Positions 1-11,698 of a stretch of 64,000 nt of DNA are shown here, one piece after another (positions within the stretch are counted from its first letter, which is position 1; the number at the start of each line of letters is the position of its first letter). This stretch comes from Paraburkholderia sprentiae WSM5005. Lineage in GTDB: Bacteria; Pseudomonadota; Gammaproteobacteria; Burkholderiales; Burkholderiaceae. Location of the stretch: positions 992,001-1,056,000 of the forward strand of contig NZ_CP017561.2 in assembly GCF_001865575.2 (NCBI RefSeq), in the 5' to 3' direction. The notes under the pieces were generated by a model. The model saw only the letters and a program-made list of their open reading frames with translations, was not told the origin of the DNA and searched no databases. Both the position numbers and the translations under genes were made by a program.

Positions 1-689
1 CTCAAGATCCACTAGACCCGCGGACGCTGCGGCGTTCCCAGGCGTCGACGAGTGCATGCTCACTCCATCCAATCGGGCAATCGAACATATGTTAGCGCGG
101 AATTTCGAACACTCTGAAATGACAAGCCTGGTGGGGCGGTTTCAAGAGCGAAGTGCAACACGGCCACGGGAGTGTTGCCCTTCCCAATGCAAGTATTCTC
201 GCGACGTCAAGCGCAGTCGGGCCGACAACTGTACGTTGTTCGCGTTTGATTGTGGACACTCGCAGCTACCGACTACTTTGTCCGGCCGTTCGTTCAGGGC
301 CGATGACGCGCCGAGCGACTGGCAGGAATGGATGGCCGCTGTAGTTGGCGCCAACCTTTAGTTGGAATGCCATCTGGCATAAGTGTTCTCAGCTTGTGCC
401 GTTGAATGTACCAAAATCTGTTTGAATCAATTGCTGCCACCACGTGGCGTCACAGCGACGAGTAGCAGCTGACCTCGCTTTTACCGTCGGCGGTCTTCTG
501 GGAATCAAGCTGGCGCTCTGGACGCGCCCCAGTCACCCAGATGCTCTCTCGTTATCCGATTATTCCAGCGCATTTCAAGCGTGCGGAGACGCTGCCGGGC
601 AACAGATTGACCCGGACGGATCTTTTTATATGAAATTGAATTTAAAGATTTTGTTTGTATTCGCTCGAACTCATCGGACTTCGGTGGAC
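1..689. other. region without a supportable gene
   Basis: I see no gene here. The open frames are short, have no recognisable domain or good ribosome binding site, and overlap one another. Base composition looks less GC-rich than the genes to the right, with A/T-rich runs near 630-660. It may be degraded or acquired DNA left of the rng operon. No clear terminator for rng is visible; a weak inverted repeat lies near 597-620. Confidence 0.5.
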
Positions 690-2159
690 CTACATGAGAA
701 CAATGTCGTACTGCTCCTGACTCAGATTCGACTCCACCTGCAAGGACACCGGCTTGCCGATGAAATCGATCAGCATCGCCAGATGCTGCGACTCTTCCTC
801 GAGAAACAGATCGATCACCTGCTGAGAAGCGATCACGCGAAACTCGCGCGGATTGAACTGCCGCGACTCGCGCAGAATCTCGCGCAACACGTCGTAGCAA
901 ACCGTGCGCGCGGTCTTTACTTGCCCCTTGCCCTGGCAAATCGGGCACGGCTCGCACAGCACATGCGCGAGCGACTCGCGCGTACGCTTGCGCGTCATTT
1001 CCACGAGCCCGAGTTGCGAGAAGCCATTGACGGTCACACGCGTGCGATCGCGCGACAGCGCCTTCTTCAATTCTCCTAACACCTGGTCGCGATGCTCGAC
1101 GTTTTCCATATCGATGAAATCGATGATGATCACGCCGCCCAGGTTGCGCAGCCGCAGTTGCCGCGCGATCGTGTGCGCGGCTTCGAGGTTGGTCTTGAAG
1201 ATGGTGTCGTCGAAGTTGCGCGCGCCGACGTAACCGCCGGTGTTCACGTCAATCGTGGTCATCGCCTCGGTCTGGTCGATCACGAGGTAGCCGCCCGACT
1301 TCAGATCCACGCGGCGCGACAGCGCACGTTGAATCTCGGTCTCGATGTTGTACAGATCGAAGAGCGGCCGCTCGCCGGTGTAGTGATGCAGCTTCGACGA
1401 GACCGCCGGTGTAAATTCGGCCGCGAAATCGGCGAGCATCTGATGCGTCTCGCGCGAATCGACCTGGATGCGCGACGTTTCATCGTTGACGAAATCGCGT
1501 AGCACGCGCTGCGCGAGATTCAGATCCTGGTAGAGCAGGCTGGTGGGCGGCATGCGCTGCGCCTGCGACAGAATCGTCGTCCATGTCTTGCGCAGATACG
1601 CGACGTCCGCGGCGAGTTCTTCGCTCGTCGCATCCTCGGCGATCGTACGTACGATGTAGCCACCTTTCTCGTCGGTGGGCAGCACGGCGGTCAGACGCGC
1701 GCGCACGGCCTCACGCTCAGCTTCGCTTTCGATCTTCTGCGAGATGCCGATGTGGGGCTCCTGCGGCAGATACACCAGCGTGCGCCCGGCGATGCTCACT
1801 TGCGTGGACAGCCGCGCGCCCTTCGTGCCGATCGGGTCCTTGACGACCTGCACCATCAGCGTCTGGCCTTCGAACACGATTTTTTCGATCGGCTGGTGCG
1901 GCGTTTGATGTTGCGCTTCGCCGGCGATGCGCGGATGCCAGATGTCGGCGACATGAAGGAACGCGGCGCGTTCGAGGCCGATGTCGATGAACGCCGATTG
2001 CATGCCCGGCAGCACACGCACGACCTTGCCGAGATAGACATTGCCGACGCGCCCGCGCGATAGCGTTCGTTCGACATGAAGTTCCTGGACGGCGCCCTGT
2101 TGAACGAGCGCGACGCGCGTTTCCTGCGGCGTGACATTGATCAGGATTTCTTCATTCAT
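690..2159 (-). CDS. rng: ribonuclease G
   Basis: RNase G is the short RNase E homologue: an endonuclease that matures the 5' end of 16S rRNA and cuts some mRNAs. The 489-residue length equals that of E. coli RNase G. An S1-like RNA-binding region lies at about residues 35-125 (GRVGNVYLGKVVRVLPGMQS). The metal-binding catalytic core shows TTIDVNTGGYVG and IIIDFIDM, and the zinc-link cysteines appear as CPIC near residue 405. There is no long C-terminal scaffold, which argues against RNase E. It is the last gene of the purD-hemF-nadD-rsfS-rlmH-maf-rng operon, 9 bases after maf. Confidence 0.96.
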   Translation of the reverse strand: MNEEILINVTPQETRVALVQQGAVQELHVERTLSRGRVGNVYLGKVVRVLPGMQSAFIDIGLERAAFLHVADIWHPRIAGEAQHQTPHQPIEKIVFEGQTLMVQVVKDPIGTKGARLSTQVSIAGRTLVYLPQEPHIGISQKIESEAEREAVRARLTAVLPTDEKGGYIVRTIAEDATSEELAADVAYLRKTWTTILSQAQRMPPTSLLYQDLNLAQRVLRDFVNDETSRIQVDSRETHQMLADFAAEFTPAVSSKLHHYTGERPLFDLYNIETEIQRALSRRVDLKSGGYLVIDQTEAMTTIDVNTGGYVGARNFDDTIFKTNLEAAHTIARQLRLRNLGGVIIIDFIDMENVEHRDQVLGELKKALSRDRTRVTVNGFSQLGLVEMTRKRTRESLAHVLCEPCPICQGKGQVKTARTVCYDVLREILRESRQFNPREFRVIASQQVIDLFLEEESQHLAMLIDFIGKPVSLQVESNLSQEQYDIVLM

Positions 2160-2168
2160 GGTGTTGTT

Positions 2169-2798
2169 CTAGAAGTCGATGCGCGCTGCACGCAGGAGGG
2201 CAGCGGTTTCAAAAAGCGGCAAACCCATGATACCCGAATAGGACCCGTCTATACGCTCGATAAACTCCGCCGCGCGTCCCTGCACACCATACGCGCCTGC
2301 CTTGCCGAGCGGCTCGCCGCTCGCCGCGTAGCGACGCAGCGCGTCTGCGTGCACCGCAGCAAAACGCACCGTCGAGACTGATAGCGCGGCGGGCAGCAAC
2401 GCGCCGTCCGCGTCGATCACGGCGAGCGCGGTCAGCACTTCGTGCGTGCGGCCCGCGAGGCGTGTGAGCATGGTGACCGCATCGTCGGCATCGATGGGCT
2501 TGCCAAGAATCGCGTCGTCGATCGTCACGGTCGTGTCCGCGACGAGGATCGGCCGCGCGGCGTGGCCGCCGTCGACGAGCCGCGCGCGCGCCGCATGCGC
2601 CTTCGCGATGCACACGCGCTGCACGTAGTCGCGTGCGTGTTCGCCAGGCAGTTCGGCTTCGAGCGCTTCGGCGTCTTCATCGGGACGCGGCAGCAGCAAT
2701 TCGAAACGCACGCCGAGCTGTTGCAGCAGTTCCTGGCGGCGCGGACTTTGCGACGCGAGGTAGACGAACGGATGCAGCGAAGCGGAGGACATGGACAT
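2169..2798 (-). CDS. maf: Maf nucleotide pyrophosphatase, YhdE-type
   Basis: Maf proteins hydrolyse non-canonical or excess nucleoside triphosphates to monophosphates. The N-terminal [12 protein letters not shown] loop is the family signature, followed by [10 protein letters not shown] with the catalytic aspartate and the GAYGVQG and [11 protein letters not shown] motifs. Resemblance to E. coli YhdE, which is also next to rng, suggests a dTTP/UTP pyrophosphatase. An upstream in-frame ATG at 2933 would add a poorly conserved arginine- and proline-rich stretch, so I chose the ATG at 2798 (209 residues); the ATG at 2792 is also possible. It sits between rlmH and rng. Confidence 0.92.
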   Translation of the reverse strand: MSMSSASLHPFVYLASQSPRRQELLQQLGVRFELLLPRPDEDAEALEAELPGEHARDYVQRVCIAKAHAARARLVDGGHAARPILVADTTVTIDDAILGKPIDADDAVTMLTRLAGRTHEVLTALAVIDADGALLPAALSVSTVRFAAVHADALRRYAASGEPLGKAGAYGVQGRAAEFIERIDGSYSGIMGLPLFETAALLRAARIDF

Positions 2799-2936
2799 GA
2801 ACGGGTCTTGACGGAGCGGGAAACGGATGGCGTGACGGGGAGGTGAACGCGGTGGGACGTGGACGCCTGGACAGAGCATCCACGACGCGCCATCAGCAAT
2901 GAACGGTTGCAGGCGTCGCCGCGCCTCGCTCACCGC

Positions 2937-3407
2937 TCACGCGCGATGATAGGGATGATTCTGCGTGATGGTCCACGCGCGGTAAAGCTGTTCGGCCAGC
3001 AGCACGCGCACCATCGCATGTGGCAACGTAAGGCTCGACACGCGCAGCATCATATCGGCGCGTGCCTTCAGCTCGGGATCGAGCCCGTCCGCGCCGCCGA
3101 TCAGAAAAGCCACGTCGCGGCCGTCCTGCTGCCAGCCCGGCAACGCGCCCGCGAGCTGCATCGTGGTCCAGTCCTTGCCGCGTTCGTCGAGCGCGACGAT
3201 GCGGGCGTTCTTCGGCAACGCGGCTTCGATCTTCTGCCGCTCGGCGGCCATCACGCTTTCGGCCGAACGCCCTGACGAGCGCTGCTCCGGTTTGATCTCG
3301 CGCAGCTCGATGCGCAGCTCGGGCGGCATGCGCTTCGCATATTCGTCGAAGCCGGTCGCGATCCAGTCCGGCATCTTGTGGCCGACGGCGAGGATGTGCA
3401 GTTTCAT
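2937..3407 (-). CDS. rlmH: 23S rRNA pseudouridine-1915 N3-methyltransferase RlmH
   Basis: RlmH is a SPOUT methyltransferase that methylates pseudouridine 1915 in helix 69 of 23S rRNA, using SAM, on assembled 70S ribosomes. The 156-residue length matches the family. Visible signatures are the N-terminal [23 protein letters not shown] in the SAM-binding trefoil knot, and the C-terminal [12 protein letters not shown] and YHR. It lies 36 bases after rsfS, so two ribosome-acting genes are adjacent, as in many bacteria. Confidence 0.96.
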   Translation of the reverse strand: MKLHILAVGHKMPDWIATGFDEYAKRMPPELRIELREIKPEQRSSGRSAESVMAAERQKIEAALPKNARIVALDERGKDWTTMQLAGALPGWQQDGRDVAFLIGGADGLDPELKARADMMLRVSSLTLPHAMVRVLLAEQLYRAWTITQNHPYHRA

Positions 3408-3443
3408 CGCGAGGGCAGTAGCGGTGTGCCCGACACGGCGCGC

Positions 3444-3893
3444 TTACTTGCGGCGTGCCGTGGTCTTGCGCGCAGGCTTCGCGGCCGGCGTTTCGTCGTC
3501 TTCCTCGTCGTCGGGCTCGCTTGCGCGCGCGCCACCGAACGGGTCCGGCGTCGACAGCTTGATGCGCACCGGCTTGTCGCCCCAGATTTCCTCGAGGTTG
3601 TAGTACTGGCGCAGCGCCGGCTGCAGGATGTGCACGACCGCGTCGCCGCAATCGACCAGCACCCATTCGCCGATGTCCTCGCCCTCGGTGCTGATGATCT
3701 CGCCGCCGGCTTCCTTCACGCCTTCGCGCACGCTCGACGCGAGCGCCTTGGTTTGCCGGTTCGACGTCCCGCTCGCGACGACCACGCGATCGAACAGCGA
3801 GGTCAGGTGGCTGGTGTTGAACACTTTGATGTCTTGCGCCTTGACGTCTTCGAGAGCGTCGACGATCACGCGCTGCAGTTTGCGAATATCCAT
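3444..3893 (-). CDS. rsfS: ribosomal silencing factor RsfS (Iojap family)
   Basis: RsfS binds ribosomal protein L14 (uL14) and blocks subunit joining when nutrients are scarce. The Iojap core covers roughly residues 1-110 and shows VDALEDVKAQDI, VVASGTSNRQ and GEWVLVDCGDAVVHI. The C-terminal tail is acidic and then Lys/Arg-rich (about 35 residues) and looks disordered. An upstream start would add 31 residues running into nadD. The chosen ATG (MDIRKLQ) gives 149 residues and begins 4 bases past the nadD stop. It is probably translationally coupled to nadD. Confidence 0.95.
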   Translation of the reverse strand: MDIRKLQRVIVDALEDVKAQDIKVFNTSHLTSLFDRVVVASGTSNRQTKALASSVREGVKEAGGEIISTEGEDIGEWVLVDCGDAVVHILQPALRQYYNLEEIWGDKPVRIKLSTPDPFGGARASEPDDEEDDETPAAKPARKTTARRK

Positions 3894-3897
3894 GGAG

Positions 3898-4641
3898 TTA
3901 CCGGTGGTACAGATGATGTTGAAGAATATAGTCCCACACCGCGGCGGGGACGTGACTGGCGGCCTGATCCTGCACACTGTCCGCACCCGCGCGGGCGAGC
4001 CGCTGGTTGACCTGCTCGCGCAGATGCGCGCGAATGTCGGTGGCCGAGACGTTGAACGCGAGCGTCGTGTCGATCAGCAGATGGCCGCAGCGCGTGGCCT
4101 GCAGCACGTCGGCGCTGGCGCGGCGCGCGGCGATCTCGCGGACGACCTCGGGGGCGATCGAGGTCAGGTCGAAGCCGGGCCGGGTCGCCGCGCCGATATG
4201 CGCGAGCTCGAACAGGCGCCGCCAGTCGCGCCACGTGTCGAGATGCACCAGTTGATCCGCGCCGATCAACAGCGTGAGCGACGCGTCGTCGCCTTCGCGC
4301 TCGCGCCAGCGTTGCAGCGTGTCGACCGTGTAGGTTGCGCCTTCGTGCTCGATTTCGTCGGTCGCGACGCGCACCGTCACGCCGGGGATCGCGAGCGAAC
4401 CGGCCGCCGCGCGCGTCATCGCGAGTCGATGCTCGGCGGGCGACACGTCGGTCTTCTGCCACGGCTGGCCGGCCGGCAGCAACACCAGCTCGGTCAGCCG
4501 CAGCACGTCGGCGAAACGCCGCGCGAGCGCGAGATGGCCGTCGTGGATCGGATCGAATGTGCCGCCCAGCAGACCGATCCGGCGAGGCAGGGCGACAGGG
4601 TGAGCGTTCGGCTTCAGGTGAGGATCCTTTGTCGTGACCAT
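3898..4641 (-). CDS. nadD: nicotinate-nucleotide adenylyltransferase
   Basis: NadD transfers AMP from ATP to nicotinate mononucleotide, giving deamido-NAD in NAD synthesis. The nucleotidyltransferase signature [15 protein letters not shown] (around residues 23-37) holds the HxGH-type site. A second site, [15 protein letters not shown] near the C-terminus, matches the family ISSTxIR motif. The length is 247 residues with a short non-conserved N-terminus. It lies 19 bases after hemF and 4 bases before rsfS, the usual nadD-rsfS pairing. Confidence 0.96.
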   Translation of the reverse strand: MVTTKDPHLKPNAHPVALPRRIGLLGGTFDPIHDGHLALARRFADVLRLTELVLLPAGQPWQKTDVSPAEHRLAMTRAAAGSLAIPGVTVRVATDEIEHEGATYTVDTLQRWREREGDDASLTLLIGADQLVHLDTWRDWRRLFELAHIGAATRPGFDLTSIAPEVVREIAARRASADVLQATRCGHLLIDTTLAFNVSATDIRAHLREQVNQRLARAGADSVQDQAASHVPAAVWDYILQHHLYHR

Positions 4642-4660
4642 GCGCGAGCCAGGTGGCGCG

Positions 4661-6980
<2,320 letters not shown>

Positions 6981-7008
6981 GTGAATCCCCGAGACTTAAA
7001 AACCATAA

Positions 7009-7033
7009 ACGGCCGAGCGGTGCGCTCGGCCGT
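7009..7033 (-). terminator. intrinsic terminator after yebC
   Basis: A perfect 11-bp stem (ACGGCCGAGCG with CGCTCGGCCGT) closes a 3-base loop. Read on the minus strand it is followed by a T-rich stretch (TTATGGTTTTTAAG), as expected for termination of yebC transcripts. Confidence 0.8.
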
Positions 7034-7083
7034 GCAATGAACCATCAACAGCAAGGGCGAACAGATGTGCGGCCGGCGTGCCA

Positions 7084-7812
7084 TCACTCGTCGGCGATCG
7101 ACGCGTTTGTATAGACTTCCTGCACGTCGTCCAGATTTTCCAGCGCGTCGAGCAGCTTCTGCATTTTCACGGCGTCGTCGCCGGTGAATTCGACTTCGGT
7201 CTGCGGCTTCATCGTCACTTCGGCCAATTCGGCCTTGAAGCCGGCTGCTTCGAGCGCAGCCTTCACCTTCGAAAAATCGTTCGGCGCGCACAGCACTTCG
7301 ATACTGCCGTCCTCGTTCGTCACGACGTCGTCGGCGCCCGCTTCCAGCGCGGCTTCCATCAGCGCGTCTTCGGCGGTGCCGGGCGCGAACAGGAACTGGC
7401 CGATGTGATCGAACATGAACGACACCGAGCCGTCCGTGCCCATGTTGCCGCCGTTCTTCGAGAACGCATGACGCACTTCCGCGACCGTGCGCGTGCGGTT
7501 GTCGGTCATCGCGTCGACGATCACCGCCGCGCCGCCGATGCCGTAGCCCTCGTAGCGGATTTCCTCGTAGTTCGCGCCGTCCGCGCCGCCGACGCCGCGC
7601 TGGATCGCGCGGTTGATGTTGTCTTTCGGCATGTTGGCGTCGTACGCCTTGTCGACCGCGAGTCGCAGACGCGGGTTCGAGTCGATTTCGCCGCCGCCCA
7701 GACGGGCCGCAACCTGGATTTCCTTGATGAGCCGCGTCCAGACCTTGCCGCGCTTGGCATCGGCCGCTGCTTTCTTATGCTTGATATTGGCCCATTTCGA
7801 ATGACCCGCCAT
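7084..7812 (-). CDS. yebC: YebC/PmpR family protein
   Basis: YebC-family proteins are cytoplasmic and of about 240-250 residues. They were described as transcriptional regulators and more recently linked to translation of proline-rich stretches. The N-terminal [16 protein letters not shown] is diagnostic, followed by [10 protein letters not shown] and [10 protein letters not shown]. Starting at 7812 gives 242 residues; an upstream ATG at 7857 would add a non-conserved 15-residue tail. It stands alone between upp and purD, with its own terminator. Confidence 0.95.
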   Translation of the reverse strand: MAGHSKWANIKHKKAAADAKRGKVWTRLIKEIQVAARLGGGEIDSNPRLRLAVDKAYDANMPKDNINRAIQRGVGGADGANYEEIRYEGYGIGGAAVIVDAMTDNRTRTVAEVRHAFSKNGGNMGTDGSVSFMFDHIGQFLFAPGTAEDALMEAALEAGADDVVTNEDGSIEVLCAPNDFSKVKAALEAAGFKAELAEVTMKPQTEVEFTGDDAVKMQKLLDALENLDDVQEVYTNASIADE

Positions 7813-8246
7813 ACTTTTCTCCGTCGCGCGCGCCAGCGGGGCGCACGCATAGTGCAATTGTCGTTGCGATGTCGGGCGCCTCGCGTGTTGCGCCTCGATG
7901 TCAAACCGTCAGGTGAAAGGCTGCCGGCCGCTCGTTCTGGCCCGTCGGGTCGGCCACTGCTGCCGCCGATCACAGCCTGACCGTTCCCGTGCGCCATGCC
8001 GCGCGTGCCCGCCGGTAGGCGTGCGTGCCGGTTGCATGACCGGCCGGCCAAGCGGGGCCGCAGGGCGGCAGCGCGAGGGGGGCGGGGCGGCTTGCGCGGC
8101 TAGCCGCCGCATGACCTGATGCGAAGGCGCGTTGCGCCAGTCGAAATTGCGGACGGTGGTGCGAGTGATCGTGCGGGTCGAGCCGCTCGTCGAGCGGATT
8201 CGAATTTTATCACGCCGCGCGGGTGCGGCAGAGGGGCCGCGGCGCG
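7813..8246. other. intergenic region between upp and yebC
   Basis: No gene is supported here. The open frames are arginine- and proline-rich shadows without family features. The stretch is very GC-rich, apart from an A/T-rich patch near 8200-8211 next to a 6-bp inverted repeat at 8183-8197. It presumably holds the yebC promoter, but I could not pick out convincing promoter hexamers. Confidence 0.5.
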
Positions 8247-8897
8247 TCAGTTCTTGGTACCGAACAGCCGATCGCCCGCGTCGCCGAGTCCCGGCACGAT
8301 GTACGCATGCTCGTTCAGATGCGAATCGAGCGACGCGACGAACAGCTTGACGTCCGGGTGCGCGTCCTGGAACACCTGCACGCCCTCGGGCGCGGCGACC
8401 AGCGCGAGGAACATGATGTTCTCCGCGGCCACGTTGCGGCGCTTGAGCACATCGACGGCGTGCACAGCCGAGTAGCCGGTCGCGACCATCGGATCGCACA
8501 GGATGAACACGCGGTCTTCGAGGTCCGGCAGCCGCACCAGGTATTCGACCGGCCGATGGTCCTCGGCGCGATACACGCCGATGTGGCCGACGCGCGCCGA
8601 CGGCACCAGCTCGAGCAGGCCGTCCGACATGCCGACGCCCGCGCGCAGCACCGGCACGATCGCGAGCTTCCTGCCGGCGATCACCGGCGCGTCGATTTCG
8701 ACGAGCGGCGTGGTGATGCGCCGCGTGGTCATCGGCAGGTTGCGGGTAATTTCGTAGCCCATCAGCAGCGTGATTTCGCGCAGGAGTTCGCGGAACGTGC
8801 GCGTCGACGTGTCCCGGTCGCGCATGTGCGACAGCTTGTGCTGGATCAGCGGGTGATCGAGGATGAAAAGATTGGGGAAACGGCTGTCCTGGGTCAT
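8247..8897 (-). CDS. upp: uracil phosphoribosyltransferase
   Basis: Upp converts uracil and PRPP to UMP in pyrimidine salvage. The 216-residue protein has the family start ([13 protein letters not shown]), the conserved [11 protein letters not shown] and [10 protein letters not shown], and a region aligned with the PRPP-binding loop ([14 protein letters not shown], near residues 130-143). [14 protein letters not shown] at the C-terminus forms the uracil-binding end. It is divergent from the SDR gene at 9114 and followed by a long gap, so it is probably transcribed alone. Confidence 0.97.
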   Translation of the reverse strand: MTQDSRFPNLFILDHPLIQHKLSHMRDRDTSTRTFRELLREITLLMGYEITRNLPMTTRRITTPLVEIDAPVIAGRKLAIVPVLRAGVGMSDGLLELVPSARVGHIGVYRAEDHRPVEYLVRLPDLEDRVFILCDPMVATGYSAVHAVDVLKRRNVAAENIMFLALVAAPEGVQVFQDAHPDVKLFVASLDSHLNEHAYIVPGLGDAGDRLFGTKN

Positions 8898-9113
8898 GGC
8901 GGGCTCGCGCGCGGCGGCAAGGTGGATCGGTTCGGCGCGTTTGTCCGTTCATTTCATCCGCACGCAGAAGCCGGGCGAAGGCAGGAGAAGCGCGCCACCG
9001 CGCAAGTTTATCGAAAGAGTGCCACCCGGCGATACCTGAGATTGCAGCGGCGCGGCACAGTCCGGCACCGATTCTTCTAGAATCTGAGAAAACTTCGCCA
9101 CGAGGACACACAC

Positions 9114-9893
9114 ATGGACATGGGAATCGCAGGACGCACCGCGCTCGTTTGCGCGGCGAGCAAGGGTCTGGGACGCGGCTGCGCGGAGGCGCTCGCCGCC
9201 GAGGGCGTCAATCTGACGATCGTCGCGCGCACCGCCGAAACGCTCGAAGCGACCGCGGAGGCGATCCGTCAGCAGAGCGGCGTCGACGTGAAGACGGTCG
9301 CCTGCGACATCACCACGCCCGAAGGGCGCGCCGCCGCGCTCGCCGCGTGCCCGCAGCCGGACATCCTCGTCAACAACGCGGGCGGCCCGCCGCCGGGCGA
9401 TTTCCGCAACTTCACGCACGAGGACTGGATCCGCGCGCTCGAAGCCAACATGCTGACGCCGATCGAGCTGATCCGTCAGACCATCGACACGATGAGCGCG
9501 CGCGGCTTCGGGCGCATCGTCAACATCACGAGCTCGGCGGTGAAGGCGCCGATCGACGTGCTCGGTCTGTCGAACGGCGCGCGCTCGGGGCTGACCGGTT
9601 TCGTCGCGGGGCTCGCGCGCAAGGTCGCACCGACCGGCGTGACGATCAATAACCTGCTGCCTGGCCTGTTCGACACCGACCGCATCGCGGTCACGTTCGA
9701 GGCGCAGGCGAAAACGCACAACATTTCCGTCGACGAAGCGCGCAAGCAGCGCATGAAGACGATCCCCGCCGGGCGCTTCGGCAATCGCGACGAATTCGGC
9801 CGCGCCTGCGCATTCCTGTGCAGCGTGCACGCGGGCTACATCACCGGGCAGAACTGGTTGATCGACGGCGGCGCTTATCCAGGCACGTACTGA
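9114..9893 (+). CDS. atypical short-chain dehydrogenase-like protein (BKR-like)
   Basis: A 259-residue Rossmann-fold protein of the short-chain dehydrogenase/reductase superfamily. The usual TGxxxGxG nucleotide motif reads [10 protein letters not shown], and NNAGG and [11 protein letters not shown] are present. At the catalytic site the expected YxxxK reads LGLSN: both the tyrosine and the lysine appear to be missing. This fits the described subgroup of ketoacyl-reductase-like proteins without a perfect catalytic tetrad. A normal reductase activity is therefore doubtful and the substrate is unknown. It precedes mgsA by 101 bases on the same strand. Confidence 0.85.
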   Translation: MDMGIAGRTALVCAASKGLGRGCAEALAAEGVNLTIVARTAETLEATAEAIRQQSGVDVKTVACDITTPEGRAAALAACPQPDILVNNAGGPPPGDFRNFTHEDWIRALEANMLTPIELIRQTIDTMSARGFGRIVNITSSAVKAPIDVLGLSNGARSGLTGFVAGLARKVAPTGVTINNLLPGLFDTDRIAVTFEAQAKTHNISVDEARKQRMKTIPAGRFGNRDEFGRACAFLCSVHAGYITGQNWLIDGGAYPGTY

Positions 9894-9994
9894 GCGGGTA
9901 CGTTCCGGGCCGCCGTGTAGGCGAAGCGCGCGCCGGAACGAACGACACACGTCACATCACAACAACATCACAACGGTTCGAGGAGTCTTACGTC

Positions 9995-10384
9995 ATGACC
10001 ACCCGCATTGCGCTGATCGCGCACGATCACAAGAAGGACGACATCGTCAAACTGGCCGGAGAATACGTCGACACGCTCGCGCGCTGCGAGATCGTCGCGA
10101 CCGGCACGACCGGCGGCCGCATCAGCGATGCGCACGGCCTGACGGTCGAGCGCATGCTGTCGGGTCCGCACGGCGGCGACCTGCAGATCGGCGCGCAGCT
10201 CGCCGAAGGGCGCGTCGACATGGTGATCTTCCTGCGCGACCCGATGACGCCGCAGCCGCACGAGCCGGACATCAACGCGCTCGTGCGCGCGTGCGACGTA
10301 CACAACATTCCGTGCGCGACGAACATCTCGACCGCGCGCATGGTGCTCGACGTGTTGACGCTGCGCATGTCCGGCGAGGCCTGA
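9995..10384 (+). CDS. mgsA: methylglyoxal synthase
   Basis: MgsA converts dihydroxyacetone phosphate to methylglyoxal and phosphate, a bypass that relieves sugar-phosphate stress. The protein is 129 residues with the family pattern [50 protein letters not shown] and a C-terminal [11 protein letters not shown]. The ATG at 9995 follows GAGGAG with good spacing. A longer frame upstream overlaps the end of the SDR gene and is not family-like. qor follows after 46 bases. Confidence 0.95.
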   Translation: MTTRIALIAHDHKKDDIVKLAGEYVDTLARCEIVATGTTGGRISDAHGLTVERMLSGPHGGDLQIGAQLAEGRVDMVIFLRDPMTPQPHEPDINALVRACDVHNIPCATNISTARMVLDVLTLRMSGEA

Positions 10385-10430
10385 GGGCGCGCGTCACCGC
10401 ACCCATATTCATCCAGATCAAGGAGACATG

Positions 10431-11405
10431 ATGGCCAAGGCAATCCGATTCGATAAAACCGGCGGCCCGGAAGTAATGAAGTGGGTCGACGTCGAGGTGG
10501 GCGAGCCCGGCGCGGGCGAGATCCGCATCCGCCAGACGGCGGTCGGCCTGAACTATATCGACGTGTATTTCCGCACCGGTCTGTATCCGCTGCCGCTGCC
10601 GGGTGGGCTCGGTATGGAGGCGGCCGGTGAGGTCAGCGCGGTCGGTTCGGGCGTGAGCGGTCTGAAGGTCGGCGATCGCGTCGCGTATGTGGCCCGGCCG
10701 CCCGGCGCGTATGCGCAGGAGCGCGTGCTGCAGGCCGCACAGGTCGTCAAGCTGCCCGATGCGCTCAGCGACGAGCAGGCCGCCTCGGTGATGCTGCAAG
10801 GCTTGACCGCGCAGTATCTGCTGCGCCGCACGTATCGGGTCAAGGCCGGCGACACGATCGTCATCCAGGCCGCGGCGGGCGGCGTCGGTCTGCTCGTGTG
10901 CCAGTGGGCGAAGGCGCTCGGCGCGACGGTGATCGGCACGGTCGGTTCCGACGAGAAAGCCGAGATCGCGAAAGCGCACGGCTGCGATCACGCAATCGTC
11001 TACACGCGAGAAAACTTCACGAAGCGCGTACGCGAGATCACCAACGGCGCGGGCGTGCCGGTCGTCTACGATTCGATCGGCAAGGACACCTTCGAAAAGT
11101 CGCTCGACTGCCTCGCGCCGCTCGGCCTGTTCGTGAGCTTCGGCAACGCGTCGGGTCCGCTGCCGCCGATCGATTCGTCGGAGTTCGCGGGACGCGGCTC
11201 GCTGTTCTTTACGCGCCCGACGCTCTTCACCTATATGGCGAAACGCAGCGATTACGAGGCGATGTCGGCCGAGCTGTTCGACGTGCTGACCTCGGGCAAG
11301 GTCAAGACGAGCATCAATCAGCGCTATGCGCTGAAGGACGTCGGGCAGGCCCATGCCGATCTCGAGGGCCGCCGCACGACTGGGTCGACGATCCTGCTGC
11401 CGTAA
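10431..11405 (+). CDS. NADPH:quinone oxidoreductase (zinc-independent MDR)
   Basis: A 324-residue medium-chain dehydrogenase/reductase of the QOR type, which reduces quinones or enals with NADPH. It shows the N-terminal GroES-like fold (GLNYIDVYFRTGLYPLPLPGGLG), the QOR signature around AYAQERVLQA, and the nucleotide-binding AAAGGVGLLVCQWAK followed by a Rossmann fold. No structural zinc cysteine cluster is seen. There are two tandem ATG codons; AAGGAG at 10420 fits the second (10431) better than the first (10428). Substrate is inferred only from family. Confidence 0.88.
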   Translation: MAKAIRFDKTGGPEVMKWVDVEVGEPGAGEIRIRQTAVGLNYIDVYFRTGLYPLPLPGGLGMEAAGEVSAVGSGVSGLKVGDRVAYVARPPGAYAQERVLQAAQVVKLPDALSDEQAASVMLQGLTAQYLLRRTYRVKAGDTIVIQAAAGGVGLLVCQWAKALGATVIGTVGSDEKAEIAKAHGCDHAIVYTRENFTKRVREITNGAGVPVVYDSIGKDTFEKSLDCLAPLGLFVSFGNASGPLPPIDSSEFAGRGSLFFTRPTLFTYMAKRSDYEAMSAELFDVLTSGKVKTSINQRYALKDVGQAHADLEGRRTTGSTILLP

Positions 11406-11448
11406 AAAAATCAAAGCGCGGCCTCGGGCTGCAACATACGTCATCCGG

Positions 11449-11482
11449 CAAGGCCGTTTCATCGCGAGATGAAACGGCCTTG
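11449..11482 (+). terminator. hairpin terminator after qor
   Basis: A 15-bp perfect stem (11449-11463 with 11468-11482) is capped by GCGA, a stable GNRA tetraloop. It lies 43 bases after the qor stop. The T tract after it is poor (TCCGTTTA), so it may be a weak terminator or an mRNA-stabilising hairpin separating qor from the kdp operon. Confidence 0.6.
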
Positions 11483-11486
11483 TCCG

Positions 11487-11505
11487 TTTACGCGATTTTT
11501 ACGCG
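11487..11505 (+). promoter_or_regulatory. probable KdpE operator (two phased direct repeats)
   Basis: Two exact TTTACGCG octamers start at 11487 and 11498, exactly 11 bp (one helical turn) apart, followed by ACCCCGCC. The layout resembles the T-rich KdpE site before E. coli kdpFABC. Tandem same-face half-sites are what OmpR-family dimers bind. It lies 83-101 bases upstream of the first small ORF. A possible promoter (TTGATC at 11520, weak -10 near 11543-11550) would place it around -60. Confidence 0.6.
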
Positions 11506-11587
11506 CACCCCGCCATCTTTTGATCAGCTCTTTAGGCGGATCGGCATACCGTTGCACCTATCCAAAATCCGTACATGGGGAACAACA

Positions 11588-11698
11588 ATGGATCTGCTGT
11601 ATGTCGGGGGGCTCGTCGTGTTCGCCGCGCTGACCTTTGGGCTGATCGGCGGCTGCGAAAAGCTGATGCAGTTCCGCCGCGGGCAGGGAGCGCGCTGA
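11588..11698 (+). CDS. small membrane protein preceding kdpF
   Basis: A 36-residue product beginning MDLLYVGGLVVFAALTFGLI. It has one hydrophobic segment (about residues 4-22), then a Cys-Glu-Lys turn and a basic tail ending RRGQGAR. GGGGAA at 11577-11582 gives a good ribosome binding site. Its stop overlaps the ATG of kdpF (ATGA-type), so it is translationally coupled and is the first gene of the kdp operon. It does not resemble E. coli KdpF, which is encoded next. The function is unknown; a second single-helix accessory of the Kdp pump is an inference. Confidence 0.7.
   Translation: MDLLYVGGLVVFAALTFGLIGGCEKLMQFRRGQGAR

Noticed and set aside
56..361. 101-codon frame at the left edge
   Set aside because: No ribosome binding site of note, no domain, and overlapping frames of similar length on both strands.
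8183..8211. hairpin and T-rich patch between upp and yebC as a plus-strand terminator
   Set aside because: No plus-strand gene lies upstream, and the stem is short.
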